The notes: generated from the letters alone by a model not told the origin. 29,375 bases of DNA from an uncultured Veillonella sp. (GCF_938010505.1 NZ_CALLVP010000140.1:1-29375), one strand, 5' to 3'; counted from the stretch's first letter, positions 14,654-23,031 are shown. Translations and numbers: made by a program.

Positions 14654-15141
14654 TGGCGAGAGAACATCAAGTCTTAATCATTGCAAAAAATACACCAGGT
14701 ATTGGTACGCGTATTTTGGCACTCTTTAACCGCCGTGGCTTTAACGTTACAAAGATGACCTCGGGCATCACAAATAAGCCTGGCTATGCTCGTATTACTA
14801 TTACTGTTGAGGCGGATGACCGTATTTTGGACCAAGTTCAAAAGCAAATCTACAAGCTCATCGATGTTGTGAAGGTTAAAGTATTTGAAGATCACGATGT
14901 AGTATGCCGTGAGTTGATGCTTATCAAGGTAAAAGCCTCTGCAACTACAAGATCTCAAATTGTACAAATTGCCGACGTATATCGCGGCAATGTGCTCGAT
15001 ATTTCTCCTACATCTATGATTATTGAAGTTATCGGCAGTGTAGAAAAATTACGTGGTTTCATTCAAATTATGGAAACCTATGGTATTCTTGAGATTGCCA
15101 AAACGGGTATCACTGCTATGAGCCGTGGAGAAAAAATGTAG
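14653..15141 (+). CDS. ilvN: Acetolactate synthase small (regulatory) subunit
   Basis: This regulatory partner of IlvB gives full activity and usually valine feedback inhibition. It is 162 residues with an N-terminal ACT domain (about 4-75: VLIIAKNTPGIGTRILALFNRRGFN) and the conserved C-terminal ALS small-subunit domain (about 85-158). The length and domain pair match the IlvH/IlvN long form. The ATG overlaps the ilvB stop codon (TAATG), giving near-equal synthesis of the two subunits. Confidence 0.96.
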   Translation: MAREHQVLIIAKNTPGIGTRILALFNRRGFNVTKMTSGITNKPGYARITITVEADDRILDQVQKQIYKLIDVVKVKVFEDHDVVCRELMLIKVKASATTRSQIVQIADVYRGNVLDISPTSMIIEVIGSVEKLRGFIQIMETYGILEIAKTGITAMSRGEKM

Positions 15142-15152
15142 GAGCTGATAGC

Positions 15153-15938
15153 GTGGGGAATGAGTTACTCCATTATGAAAATGTCTGCTTTCGCCGAGAC
15201 GGCAGACCAATCCTAGATCATGTAAATTGGCATATAGAGGAAGGTGAACATTGGGCTCTGTTAGGGCTCAATGGGGCGGGTAAATCAACGCTACTCAGCA
15301 TGATACCAGCCTATCAAATTCCTACGACAGGCACTTTGCGCGTATTTGGTCATGAATTTGGTAAATATGCGTGGCCTAAGATTAAATCTAGATTAGGCTT
15401 TGTGAGCTCTGCTCTTGGACAATTTCAATCTACCTTAGATAAACAAGTGGTAGAGGATGTTGTCATTTCTGGTGCTTTCAGTAGTATCGGTATATATCAA
15501 GAGGTAGAGCCCGAGGTGCGCCAACGAGGAATGCAATTATTAGCTGAGTTCGGTCTCGCTTATTTAGCGGGGCATCGTTTTCATACCTTGTCTGCTGGTG
15601 AACAGCGTCGTGTATTGTTAGCGCGGTCTATTATGGCAAATCCAGATTTATTGATATTGGATGAGCCTTGCTCTGGCTTAGACTTACCGGCACGAGAACG
15701 ATTCTTGCGCACCGTATCCACTTTGGTAACAGAGCAGAAGACACCGATTATCTATGTGTCACATCAAATTGAAGAGATACTACCATTCATTACACATGTA
15801 GCCATCTTGCGAGAGGGCAAGATGGTGTATGCGGGGCCAAAGCACATGGTGTTAACAGATGAAAACTTATCTGATGTATTTGGAATTCCCCTACAAGTTG
15901 TATGGAAGGACGATCGCCCGTGGGTGATCGTTCGGTAG
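15153..15938 (+). CDS. ABC transporter ATP-binding protein, lone ATPase in the ilv operon
   Basis: This 261-residue ATPase has a complete nucleotide-binding domain: Walker A GLNGAGKS (38-45), signature LSAGEQRR (146-153), Walker B LLILDEP (166-172) and H-loop H204. The start is a GTG with TAGGAG 8 nt upstream; no in-frame ATG is close by. It resembles the YlmA/ModF-like group of ATPases rather than a standard amino-acid importer, but this is an impression. No permease or binding protein is beside it. It lies 11 bp after ilvN, so it is co-transcribed with the ilv genes. A link with branched-chain amino acid transport is possible but unsupported. Confidence 0.9.
   Translation: MGNELLHYENVCFRRDGRPILDHVNWHIEEGEHWALLGLNGAGKSTLLSMIPAYQIPTTGTLRVFGHEFGKYAWPKIKSRLGFVSSALGQFQSTLDKQVVEDVVISGAFSSIGIYQEVEPEVRQRGMQLLAEFGLAYLAGHRFHTLSAGEQRRVLLARSIMANPDLLILDEPCSGLDLPARERFLRTVSTLVTEQKTPIIYVSHQIEEILPFITHVAILREGKMVYAGPKHMVLTDENLSDVFGIPLQVVWKDDRPWVIVR
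15910..15931 (+). other. Strong hairpin across the 3' end of the ABC ATPase gene
   Basis: ACGATC-G-CCC pairs with GGG-T-GATCGT to give a stem of about 9-10 bp (one G-U pair) with a tiny loop, inside the last codons. No T-run follows, so it is not a standard terminator; it might stabilise the mRNA end or be chance. Confidence 0.35.
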
Positions 15939-15952
15939 TTATCAAATTTCTT

Positions 15953-15983
15953 TATCAGTGGCTTAAAACTTGGCTTACTGATA
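15953..15983. promoter_or_regulatory. Inverted repeat upstream of the ilvC promoter
   Basis: TATCAGT (15953-15959) and ACTGATA (15977-15983) form a 7-bp inverted repeat with a 17-bp gap, 33 bp upstream of the -35. The size suits a dimeric regulator binding two turns apart. The gap itself contains GGCTTA twice (15960-15965 and 15973-15978). Confidence 0.35.
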
Positions 15984-16015
15984 CTAAATTAATGTACGCC
16001 ACATCTTGCAAAAAT

Positions 16016-16043
16016 TTGTTAGATTGTGTACAGTATATATAAT
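16016..16043 (+). promoter_or_regulatory. Promoter of ilvC
   Basis: TTGTTA (16016-16021) lies 16 bp from TATAAT (16038-16043). The leader would be about 30 nt, with TTTGGAGG as the ribosome binding site. ilvC therefore seems to be expressed apart from ilvDABN. Confidence 0.65.
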
Positions 16044-16079
16044 CTATATTCTATTGAATATGTTTGGAGGTTGTCTAAT

Positions 16080-17087
16080 ATGGCAGGTAAAATTTTAGGT
16101 ACTACAGTTTATTATGATGCAGATTGTAATTTAAGCAAATTGGAAGGCAAAAAAATTACAGTGTTAGGTTACGGTTCCCAAGGTCATGCTCATGCATTGA
16201 ACTTGAAAGAAAATGGTATGGACGTAACAATTGGTCTTCGCGGTGGTTCTTCTAGCTGGAAAGCGGCTGAAGAAGCAGGTCTTACAGTAAAAGAAACTGC
16301 AGAAGCCGTTAAAGGCGCTGATATCGTTATGGTATTGATTCCAGACGAATTACAAGCAGACGTATATGTACAAGATATTGCTCCAAACTTGAAACAAGGT
16401 GCGTACTTGGCGTTCGCTCACGGCTTCAACATTCACTTCGGCAAAATCGTTCCTCGTGAAGACGTAAACGTATTTATGGTAGCTCCTAAAGGCCCTGGTC
16501 ATTTAGTTCGTCGTACATACCAAGAAGGATCCGGTGTTCCTTGCTTATACGCTGTAGAAAAAGACCCATCTGGCGATACTGAAGAAGTTGCATTAGCATG
16601 GGCTTCTGGTGTAGGCGGTGGCCGTTCCGGTATCTTGGAAACTAACTTCAAATCCGAAACTGAAACTGACCTCTTCGGTGAACAAGCTGTATTGTGCGGT
16701 GGTGTTACTGAATTGATCAAAACTGGTTTCGAAGTATTAACTGAAGCTGGTTATGAACCTGTAAACGCTTACTTCGAGTGCTTACATGAAATGAAATTGA
16801 TCGTAGACCTTATCTACGAAGGTGGCTTCCAAAAAATGCGTCACTCCATCTCCAATACTGCTGAATACGGTGACTACCATGCAGGTCCTCGCGTAATCAC
16901 TGCAGATACTAAAAAAGCGATGGAACAAATCTTGGCGGATATCCAATCCGGCAAATTTGCTGATGAATTCTTGGCAGACTCCAAGAACGGTCAAAAATTC
17001 CTTAAAGAACATCGTGAAGCAGCTGCTAAACATCCAATCGAATCCGTTGGCGGCGAACTTCGCAACTTGATGAGCTGGTTGAAATAA
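16080..17087 (+). CDS. ilvC: Ketol-acid reductoisomerase (class I)
   Basis: The enzyme isomerises and reduces acetolactate and acetohydroxybutyrate to the dihydroxy acids used by IlvD, with Mg and NAD(P)H. It is 335 residues, typical of the short class I form. The Rossmann motif is GYGSQGHAHAL (30-40). The cofactor-specificity loop reads LRGGSSSW (53-60), of the length usual in NADPH-dependent forms. Metal ligands D197 and E201 lie in TETDLFGEQ, and AHGFNIHF (113-120) carries the catalytic-site histidine. The ATG at 16080 follows TTTGGAGG; upstream in-frame codons reach into the promoter and are rejected. Confidence 0.97.
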   Translation: MAGKILGTTVYYDADCNLSKLEGKKITVLGYGSQGHAHALNLKENGMDVTIGLRGGSSSWKAAEEAGLTVKETAEAVKGADIVMVLIPDELQADVYVQDIAPNLKQGAYLAFAHGFNIHFGKIVPREDVNVFMVAPKGPGHLVRRTYQEGSGVPCLYAVEKDPSGDTEEVALAWASGVGGGRSGILETNFKSETETDLFGEQAVLCGGVTELIKTGFEVLTEAGYEPVNAYFECLHEMKLIVDLIYEGGFQKMRHSISNTAEYGDYHAGPRVITADTKKAMEQILADIQSGKFADEFLADSKNGQKFLKEHREAAAKHPIESVGGELRNLMSWLK

Positions 17088-17133
17088 GAGCATTACATCG
17101 ATAATCTCTTACAAAGCAATATACTTACTGAAC

Positions 17134-17157
17134 GCGACCCCTTAGGGGGTCGCTTTT
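17134..17157 (+). terminator. Terminator of ilvC
   Basis: An 8-bp GC-rich stem (GCGACCCC with GGGGTCGC, loop TTAG) is followed by TTTT. Confidence 0.92.
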
Positions 17158-17302
17158 GTGTTATTTGGGGACAATAATTAAGCATGTAGAGACTCAATTG
17201 GAAAAAATTATATGCTATGGGAAGAAGGAAATATATATAATGTGATTATGGATTTATCCCCACTTTTATAGACAGTTATATCGAAAATGTTTGTATAGAG
17301 TA

Positions 17303-17311
17303 TGATATAAT
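17303..17311 (+). promoter_or_regulatory. Extended -10 promoter of the radical SAM operon
   Basis: TGATATAAT gives a consensus -10 with a TG extension but no good -35 at 16-18 bp. The leader would be about 42 nt. The rest of the 270-bp gap after ilvC is AT-rich with no gene seen. Confidence 0.55.
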
Positions 17312-17359
17312 GAAAGTTACAAAATAACGTTTTAAATAGATTATATAGAAAGGCAATTA

Positions 17360-19087
17360 GTGAATCGTAAAGATTTAATTGATCGATTACAAGAATTATA
17401 TAAAGATGAAGATAGCCGCATAACTGTAAATCCTCATGCAGGGCAAAAGGTAGCTATCGTCTATCCAAATACATATTTTGTAGGAATGAGTAATCTTGGT
17501 CTACACATCATTTATGAGGAAATCAACTTACGTAGTGATAGCGTATGTGAACGGATCTTCTTGCCTGAGAAAAAGGAGTTAGAAGCATACGACAAGACTA
17601 AGACTCCGCTTATGAGCGTTGAAACACAAAGGCCTATGCATCAATTTGATGTAGTAGCCTTTGATGTAACTTTTGAAATGGATTATTTCCATATTCCGTT
17701 GATGTTGCGTCATGGCCGTGTACCTATCATGGGGAACGACCGCACCGAGTTTGACCCTATCGTTATTGCGGGTGGTCCTTGTGCGACGTTCAACCCAGAG
17801 CCTTTTGCCGATTTTATCGATGCTTTCATTATCGGCGAAGGGGAAGGCCTTGTGAGCCATGTCCTAGATATTATTCGAGATGGAAAAATGGAAGGCTTGG
17901 ATCGTCACGCTATTTTACGTCAATTAGCGGATGTATCGGGCGTATATGTACCATCCTTGTATGTGCCGATTTACAATGAAGATGGTGAATTTAAAGGCTA
18001 TGATATTGTCGAGGGCGTACCTAAGACGATTAAACGTCACTTTGATATGCTCACCAGCGGTGGTGAAACGGTGGTGGCTACGAACTATACTGAATTTGGC
18101 GCTATGTATATCATAGAAGTAGCTCGTGGTTGTGGTCGTCACTGTCGCTTTTGTATGGCTGGGTATTGCTTCCGCGTACCTCGTGTACGTCCTTTGGACA
18201 TTTTGAAAGAAGGCGTAGAGCGCGCAGAAAAACTAGGTAAAAAGGTAGGCCTAATGGGTGCTGCTATCTCAGACTATCCTGAGGTAGATGAACTCGTTAA
18301 TTATATTCGCTCTAAAGATATGCATTACTCTTGTGCATCCTTGCGTGCTGACTCGTTAACACAAGCCGTGGTGGATGGACTAGCGGATAGTGGACAAAAG
18401 ACGATTACCATTGCCCCAGAAACGGGTAGTGAACGGTTGCGTCGCGTCATTAACAAGGGTATCAGTGAAGAGCATTTACAAAATGCAGCCACCTTATCTG
18501 CAAAGTCAGGTATTCAGCATATGCGCTTGTATATAATGATTGGGCTGCCAACGGAAACCGATGAAGATATTGAGGCTATTGTAAGTCTTGCGGAGAGAAC
18601 GCAGGCTCATATGGTTGAGGTAGGCTGTAAAGGTCGTTTGACGCTCAGTATTAATCCGTTTATTCCTAAGCCTTTTACACCATTTCAATGGATGGCCATG
18701 GATAATCAAAAAACGGTGGAGAAAAAATTACAATATATAAAAAAAGCGTTGCAAAAGAATCGCCGTATTGAGGTTCTCGTAGAGTCCCCTAAAGAGGCAT
18801 ATATTCAAGGGGTTCTCGCTCGTGGAGATCGTCGTTTAGGTGCTGTTATTGCAGCGTGTGCAGCCAATCGAGGTAGTAAATCTTTTAAGTCTGAAATGAA
18901 GGCGGCTGGCTTAGATATGGACGAAATGAACTATCGCGAACGCAGTTTTGATGAATTCTTGCCGTGGAGCCATTTAGATATGGGTATGGACGAGGGCTAT
19001 CTCGAAATGGAATGGAAACGATCCATCGATGAAGCATATACACCGCCATGCACACAAGGGTGTAAACGATGCGGTGTTTGTAAATAG
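17360..19087 (+). CDS. B12-binding-like radical SAM protein (TIGR03960-type)
   Basis: This 575-residue protein of unknown reaction has an N-terminal cobalamin-binding-like domain (about 25-205, with NTYFVGMSNLG and IAGGPCATFNPEPFADF). A radical SAM core follows, with the 4Fe-4S cysteines C258, C262 and C265 in CGRHCRFC. The last 12 residues hold four more cysteines (C564, C568, C571, C574), possibly an extra cluster site. The order and length match an uncharacterised radical SAM family that in many Firmicutes is fused or adjacent to a DUF2344 partner; none is seen here. The start is a GTG after GAAAGG. pgeF follows after 9 bp, so they form one operon. Confidence 0.88.
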   Translation: MNRKDLIDRLQELYKDEDSRITVNPHAGQKVAIVYPNTYFVGMSNLGLHIIYEEINLRSDSVCERIFLPEKKELEAYDKTKTPLMSVETQRPMHQFDVVAFDVTFEMDYFHIPLMLRHGRVPIMGNDRTEFDPIVIAGGPCATFNPEPFADFIDAFIIGEGEGLVSHVLDIIRDGKMEGLDRHAILRQLADVSGVYVPSLYVPIYNEDGEFKGYDIVEGVPKTIKRHFDMLTSGGETVVATNYTEFGAMYIIEVARGCGRHCRFCMAGYCFRVPRVRPLDILKEGVERAEKLGKKVGLMGAAISDYPEVDELVNYIRSKDMHYSCASLRADSLTQAVVDGLADSGQKTITIAPETGSERLRRVINKGISEEHLQNAATLSAKSGIQHMRLYIMIGLPTETDEDIEAIVSLAERTQAHMVEVGCKGRLTLSINPFIPKPFTPFQWMAMDNQKTVEKKLQYIKKALQKNRRIEVLVESPKEAYIQGVLARGDRRLGAVIAACAANRGSKSFKSEMKAAGLDMDEMNYRERSFDEFLPWSHLDMGMDEGYLEMEWKRSIDEAYTPPCTQGCKRCGVCK

Positions 19088-19096
19088 GAGGAATTG

Positions 19097-19951
19097 ATGA
19101 ATCAATCGGTAAAGCGTATAGATGTGAAAGGGCCCCATGGAACGTGGTCTTATGAGGTCCCGAGTTGGGCTGATCAATTCCCTATTAGTATGGGAGATAC
19201 GTATCGTCATGGAGGTGTATCTAGTGCGCCTTATGAGTCATTAAATCTAGCCTTTCATGTAGGCGATGAAGCTCAGAATGTACGAGCAAATCGGGCTATT
19301 GTTGCTGACCATTTAGGTGTAGACCCCAATCGTATTTCTTGTGGCAATCAAGTCCATGGTCTGAAGGCTGTTGAGATTACTGAGGACCTCGTTGGTTCCG
19401 GTGCTTTTGGGGAAGATACGGCAATCGATGATTGTGATGCAGTATTTACAAATTTACCACATGTACCATTATTTCTGTTTACAGCAGACTGCGTTGGTGT
19501 AGGCATTTACGATGCTAAACATCATGCGATTGCTACGGTACATGCAGGCTGGCGTGGTGCTATTGGTCATTTGCCAGTGCTAACCATTGAGGCTATGAAA
19601 GCGGCTTATGGAACTGAGTTCAAAGACTGCTATATATATCTTGGACCTAGTATTGGACCAGAGTCCTTTGAAGTAGATGTAGAACTAGGCAAACGTTTTG
19701 AATTAGCCTGGAGAGATATGACAGACCGAGATGCATCTGATGTTGTCAATTATCCTGGCGACAAACTAGACAAGGCTTATATCAATTTATGGAACTTTAT
19801 TGGTGAGGATCTCGTTGTAAATGGCGTTCCTTCAGAGAATATCACGATTGGTGGTACCGATAGTGTAAGTGAAGTAGACTGTTATTCCTATCGTCGAGAG
19901 GCAGGTCTAACAGGTCGCATGGTCTTATTTGCGATGTTACAAGACCGATAA
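19097..19951 (+). CDS. pgeF: Peptidoglycan editing factor PgeF (YfiH/YlmD, laccase-like fold)
   Basis: This enzyme removes faulty amino acids (such as L-Ser in place of L-Ala) from peptidoglycan precursors; older annotations call it polyphenol oxidase or adenosine-type purine nucleoside enzyme. It is 284 residues, close to the family length. The metal site is visible as H87 in NQVHG, C132 in TADCVGVG and H149 in VHAGWRGA. The ATG at 19097 sits well after AGGAGG; a TTG 3 nt upstream is in frame but less likely. It follows the radical SAM gene and leads the conserved ylmD-ylmE-ylmF-ylmH order. Confidence 0.93.
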   Translation: MNQSVKRIDVKGPHGTWSYEVPSWADQFPISMGDTYRHGGVSSAPYESLNLAFHVGDEAQNVRANRAIVADHLGVDPNRISCGNQVHGLKAVEITEDLVGSGAFGEDTAIDDCDAVFTNLPHVPLFLFTADCVGVGIYDAKHHAIATVHAGWRGAIGHLPVLTIEAMKAAYGTEFKDCYIYLGPSIGPESFEVDVELGKRFELAWRDMTDRDASDVVNYPGDKLDKAYINLWNFIGEDLVVNGVPSENITIGGTDSVSEVDCYSYRREAGLTGRMVLFAMLQDR

Positions 19952-20028
19952 AATTCCACTTTCACAGGAATCATAATAAAGTATGATATTTTGAGTATAT
20001 ACATGCTTGGATTTGTGGAGGGAATAAG

Positions 20029-20067
20029 CCCTAAATCATGTACATTTGACCCTAAATACTATATAAT
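20029..20067 (+). promoter_or_regulatory. Promoter of yggS-sepF with flanking direct repeats
   Basis: TGTACA (20039-20044) lies 17 bp from TATAAT (20062-20067). Two copies of CCCTAAAT (20029-20036 and 20050-20057) flank the -35 with 21-bp spacing, two helical turns, as expected for regulator half-sites on one face of the DNA. Confidence 0.5.
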
Positions 20068-20127
20068 AAAATAGTCTATACAAATATATTTGATGATTAT
20101 GATATATAGATTGAAGGGGGCATTCAC

Positions 20128-20814
20128 GTGATTGAAGAATCCCTACACGCTATACAGCAGCGCATGGCAGACGCTATGGCGCGCGTTGGTCGCGTAGATA
20201 CAGCATTGTTAGTGGCGGTTACAAAGAACCACCCTGTGTCGGCTGTGGAAGAGGCTGCGAGTCTCGGTGTTACTCATGTAGGGGAAAATCGAGTACAAGA
20301 GGCCAAAGAAAAACAGCTAACTTATAAGGGACCACAATTAACATGGCACTTGATTGGTCATTTACAGGTCAATAAGGTGCGTCAAGCGGTTCCTATGTTT
20401 GATTTAATTCATTCTGTAGACAGCCGTAAATTATTAGATGAAATCGAAAAGGTTGCTGCAAAGCACGATAAGATACAAGATGTATTATTGCAAGTCAATG
20501 TAGCTCGTGAAGCTTCTAAAACGGGAATGACCGTCGAAGAGTTTCCAGAAATACGAGATTATGCAAGAACATTGCCTCATGTACGCGTGCGGGGCTTGAT
20601 GTGTATGGCACCATTTTTCGATGATCCACAGGAAGCTCGTCCAATCTTCCGCGTAGCGAACGCCTTGTTTGAGGATATGAAACGCTACTTTGAAGAAGGG
20701 CAGATTCAATATTTATCTATGGGGATGACTCACGACTTTGAAGTCGCTTTGGAAGAAGGGGCTAACATCGTTCGTGTAGGCACAGCAATTTTTGGGGAAC
20801 GTGTATATTATTAA
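20128..20814 (+). CDS. PLP homeostasis protein YggS/YlmE (PLPBP family)
   Basis: This protein binds pyridoxal 5'-phosphate without a known catalytic reaction and keeps vitamin B6 and amino acid pools in balance. It is 228 residues, the family norm, with a single TIM-barrel domain. The PLP lysine is K33 in LVAVTKNHP. Other signatures are GENRVQEA, WHLIGHLQVNK and the late MGMTHDFEVALEEGAN phosphate loop. The start is a GTG with GAAGGGGG upstream. It begins the yggS-sepF-proC-ylmH transcript. Confidence 0.95.
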   Translation: MIEESLHAIQQRMADAMARVGRVDTALLVAVTKNHPVSAVEEAASLGVTHVGENRVQEAKEKQLTYKGPQLTWHLIGHLQVNKVRQAVPMFDLIHSVDSRKLLDEIEKVAAKHDKIQDVLLQVNVAREASKTGMTVEEFPEIRDYARTLPHVRVRGLMCMAPFFDDPQEARPIFRVANALFEDMKRYFEEGQIQYLSMGMTHDFEVALEEGANIVRVGTAIFGERVYY

Positions 20815-20867
20815 GGTTCGGGTTACCTGATAATCGGAAGCGTTAATTGTATTAGGAGGAAATCCAA

Positions 20868-21365
20868 ATGGCATTGGGAGATTATTTAGACAAAGCAAAA
20901 AACTTATTCTTAGGCAAAACTGATGATGACTATGAATATGATGATTACGAATATGAAGATGAAGAGGAATACGAAGCTGAACCTACCCCAGTAGCAACAG
21001 CGGCTCCTGTATCCGGCGCATCTGAATTTCATCCACGCAAGGTAGGAGGCCAATCTACGATGACACAACGTCCAACAGCTATGAAAGTAGTTGTAATTGA
21101 ACCAAAAGTATTTGAAGATTCTGAAAATATTACGCATCAATTGCGCGACATGCGTCCTGTATTAATCAATTTTGAAAACACAGATCCGCATGAAGCAGCT
21201 CGTATTGTAGATTTCGTATCTGGTGCGACCTATGCTTTGGATGGCAAATTGGAAAAAGTAGGTAAAGACATTTTCATGTGCGTACCTGTAAATATTTCCA
21301 TTGATTATAGCGATAATGAAAGCAATACAACTGAGCAAAACGAATATTCTTGGGAAAACAAATAA
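20868..21365 (+). CDS. sepF: Cell division protein SepF
   Basis: SepF tethers FtsZ to the membrane and helps septum assembly. It is 165 residues. The N-terminal amphipathic helix (MALGDYLDKAKNLFLG) is the membrane anchor, followed by an unusually acidic linker (about 18-38, nearly all Asp, Glu and Tyr) and the globular SepF core (about 72-150, with RPVLINFEN and FVSGATYALDGKLEKVG). A short polar tail ends the protein. AGGAGG lies at ideal spacing. Its position after yggS matches the ylm cluster of Firmicutes. Confidence 0.95.
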   Translation: MALGDYLDKAKNLFLGKTDDDYEYDDYEYEDEEEYEAEPTPVATAAPVSGASEFHPRKVGGQSTMTQRPTAMKVVVIEPKVFEDSENITHQLRDMRPVLINFENTDPHEAARIVDFVSGATYALDGKLEKVGKDIFMCVPVNISIDYSDNESNTTEQNEYSWENK

Positions 21366-21391
21366 TCTCTCTATAAATGGTGGTGATAACT

Positions 21392-22186
21392 ATGTTAGGT
21401 AAAACCCTATGTATAGGCGTTGGCTCAATGGGGGGCGCTCTATTACGCGGTGCATTACAGCATGGTGTGTTGAAAGCCTGTGATACACACATTCTAGTGC
21501 GTCGCGAAGAACAATGTAAGGCTCTTGCAGAGGAGCTTGGTGTAGTAGGTTTTACTACATTGCCTAATGTAAACGAGTACAACACTATTCTATTGGCTGT
21601 AAAACCACAAGTGTTACCATCTGTGTTAGAGACTTTAAAAGAAGTACCTTATGGGACTGTTATGATTTCCGTTGCCGCAGGCGTCACATTAGATACTCTT
21701 GATGCGGCGATTCCACAAGCTAACTGGTTTAGAGCTATGCCAAATACACCGGCTTCTATCGGTGCTGGCATGACGGCACTTGCCGGGGATGATGTGAATA
21801 CTGACCTAGGTCGTACTGTACAAGCCTTATTTGAGGCTGTAGGTGAGGTAGCAGTGGTGAGCGAAGCCGATTTAGATCGCTTAGGCGCACTATCTGGCGC
21901 GGGCCCTGGCTATATGTTCGTTATCCTTGATGCTTTAGCTGATGCAGGCGTTCGTATTGGTTTACCACGTCAGCTGGCCATAAAGGCAGCTGCTCAAACA
22001 ATGTACGGTGCAGGTAAGATGGCTCTTGAAAGTGGCAATCATCCATCAGTACTACGAGATCAAGTGACCAGCCCTGGGGGCACTACCATTGCCGGTATTG
22101 GTGCCATGGAAAAAGGTGGACTTCGCAGTGCTCTCCAAGACGGCGTAGTAGCATGTCTTGCTCGGTCGAATGAATTGGGGAAATAA
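21392..22186 (+). CDS. proC: Pyrroline-5-carboxylate reductase
   Basis: ProC reduces 1-pyrroline-5-carboxylate to proline with NAD(P)H, the last step of proline synthesis. It is 264 residues, the normal size. The nucleotide-binding motif is IGVGSMGGALLRG (8-20). Family signatures are AMPNTPASIGAGM, SGAGPGYMFVILDALADAGVRIGLP and the C-terminal SPGGTTIAGIGAMEKGGLR. I prefer the ATG at 21392, with GGTGGTGA before it, over the ATG at 21377. It takes the slot that yggT/ylmG often occupies in this cluster. Confidence 0.95.
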   Translation: MLGKTLCIGVGSMGGALLRGALQHGVLKACDTHILVRREEQCKALAEELGVVGFTTLPNVNEYNTILLAVKPQVLPSVLETLKEVPYGTVMISVAAGVTLDTLDAAIPQANWFRAMPNTPASIGAGMTALAGDDVNTDLGRTVQALFEAVGEVAVVSEADLDRLGALSGAGPGYMFVILDALADAGVRIGLPRQLAIKAAAQTMYGAGKMALESGNHPSVLRDQVTSPGGTTIAGIGAMEKGGLRSALQDGVVACLARSNELGK

Positions 22187-22188
22187 TT

Positions 22189-22974
22189 TTGGCAGATACT
22201 AGTAAATTAATTCGATATTTTGAAGCCAGTGGCAGCGGTGAGGAAGCTCGTCGCATGCTTGATTTGGCTGAGCAGGTCGTTAAAGGTCGCCCCTATCGCG
22301 TGGCGGATTTTACGAGCCCTGCAGGTCTTGTCATTGCAGACGCAATCAAGGCTAATTACCCACAGTTAACAGTTAAAACTGACGGTGGCTATGAAGGGGC
22401 GGAACGGATTCGTATCGCCTTTGTAGACAGCGATTTTAACGGTACTGTGGATATGGGCATTCGCGCTCTTAAGGTGAATTGGGACCCACGGTTCCGATTG
22501 CTTACGCATCGCGATGTATTAGGTTCTTTAATGGGCCTTGGCATTGATCGCTCCAAATTTGGGGATGTTATCGTCCAGCAAGGGGGCGCTCAGATTATGG
22601 TGGATGAAAGCGTGGCTGATTTCGTAATTCAAAACTTTACGAAAATTGCTATGGTTTCCGTATCTGTAGAGGCTATTGAGTTATCAGATATTGCACCAAA
22701 AGAAGAAAAAATTAAAGAAGTCCGCACTACAGTCGCTTCCTTGCGCTTAGATGCGGTAGCAAGCTCAGGGTTTAGTGTATCTCGCACTAAATTGGTGAGC
22801 GCTATCAATGCGGGCTTATTACAAGTAAACTGGCAACCAGCTAAGGGGGCATCCCAAGAAGTTAAAGAAGGGGATGTCATTTCCATGCGTGGTCGTGGCC
22901 GAATGAAGGTAGAAGCTATTACAGGTACCTCTCGTAAAGGGCGTATCGGCGTATATCTGAAACGATTTATGTAG
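22189..22974 (+). CDS. ylmH: YlmH-type S4-domain RNA-binding protein
   Basis: This 261-residue protein has a YlmH N-terminal region (about 1-170, starting KLIRYFEASGSGEEARRML) and a C-terminal S4 RNA-binding domain (about 182-250: LRLDAVASSGFSVSRTKLVSAINAGLLQVN). Homologues bind ribosomes and have been tied to rescue of stalled large subunits and to division in cocci. The start is a TTG, 2 bp after the proC stop, with GGGGAA upstream; this weak start probably relies on coupling to proC. It is the last gene of the cluster. Confidence 0.9.
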   Translation: MADTSKLIRYFEASGSGEEARRMLDLAEQVVKGRPYRVADFTSPAGLVIADAIKANYPQLTVKTDGGYEGAERIRIAFVDSDFNGTVDMGIRALKVNWDPRFRLLTHRDVLGSLMGLGIDRSKFGDVIVQQGGAQIMVDESVADFVIQNFTKIAMVSVSVEAIELSDIAPKEEKIKEVRTTVASLRLDAVASSGFSVSRTKLVSAINAGLLQVNWQPAKGASQEVKEGDVISMRGRGRMKVEAITGTSRKGRIGVYLKRFM

Positions 22975-22981
22975 GCAGTTG

Positions 22982-23013
22982 AAAATCGGCTTGACCATCA
23001 AGCCGATTTTTTT
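22982..23013 (+). terminator. Terminator of the ylm cluster, overlapping a possible hem promoter
   Basis: A perfect 13-bp stem (AAAATCGGCTTGA and its complement) with loop CCA runs into a T-run. It starts 8 bp after the ylmH stop codon and ends 19 bp before the next start codon. Confidence 0.95.
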
Positions 23014-23020
23014 GTATATA
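22991..23020 (+). promoter_or_regulatory. Candidate promoter of the hem operon inside the terminator
   Basis: TTGACC (22991-22996), in the apex of the terminator hairpin, lies 18 bp from TATATA (23015-23020). Transcription would begin near 23027, leaving only about 5 nt before the ATG at 23032, a nearly leaderless message. This agrees with the lack of a proper ribosome binding site for that gene. Confidence 0.4.
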
Positions 23021-23031
23021 GTAGGACAGCC

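Noticed and set aside
17254..17262. TTATCCCCA, one mismatch from a DnaA box
   Set aside because: It is a single copy with no cluster, no AT-rich unwinding element and no origin genes nearby; likely chance.
19952..19975. Weak inverted repeat (ATTCC/GGAAT) after pgeF as a terminator
   Set aside because: The stem is only about 5 bp and no T-run follows.
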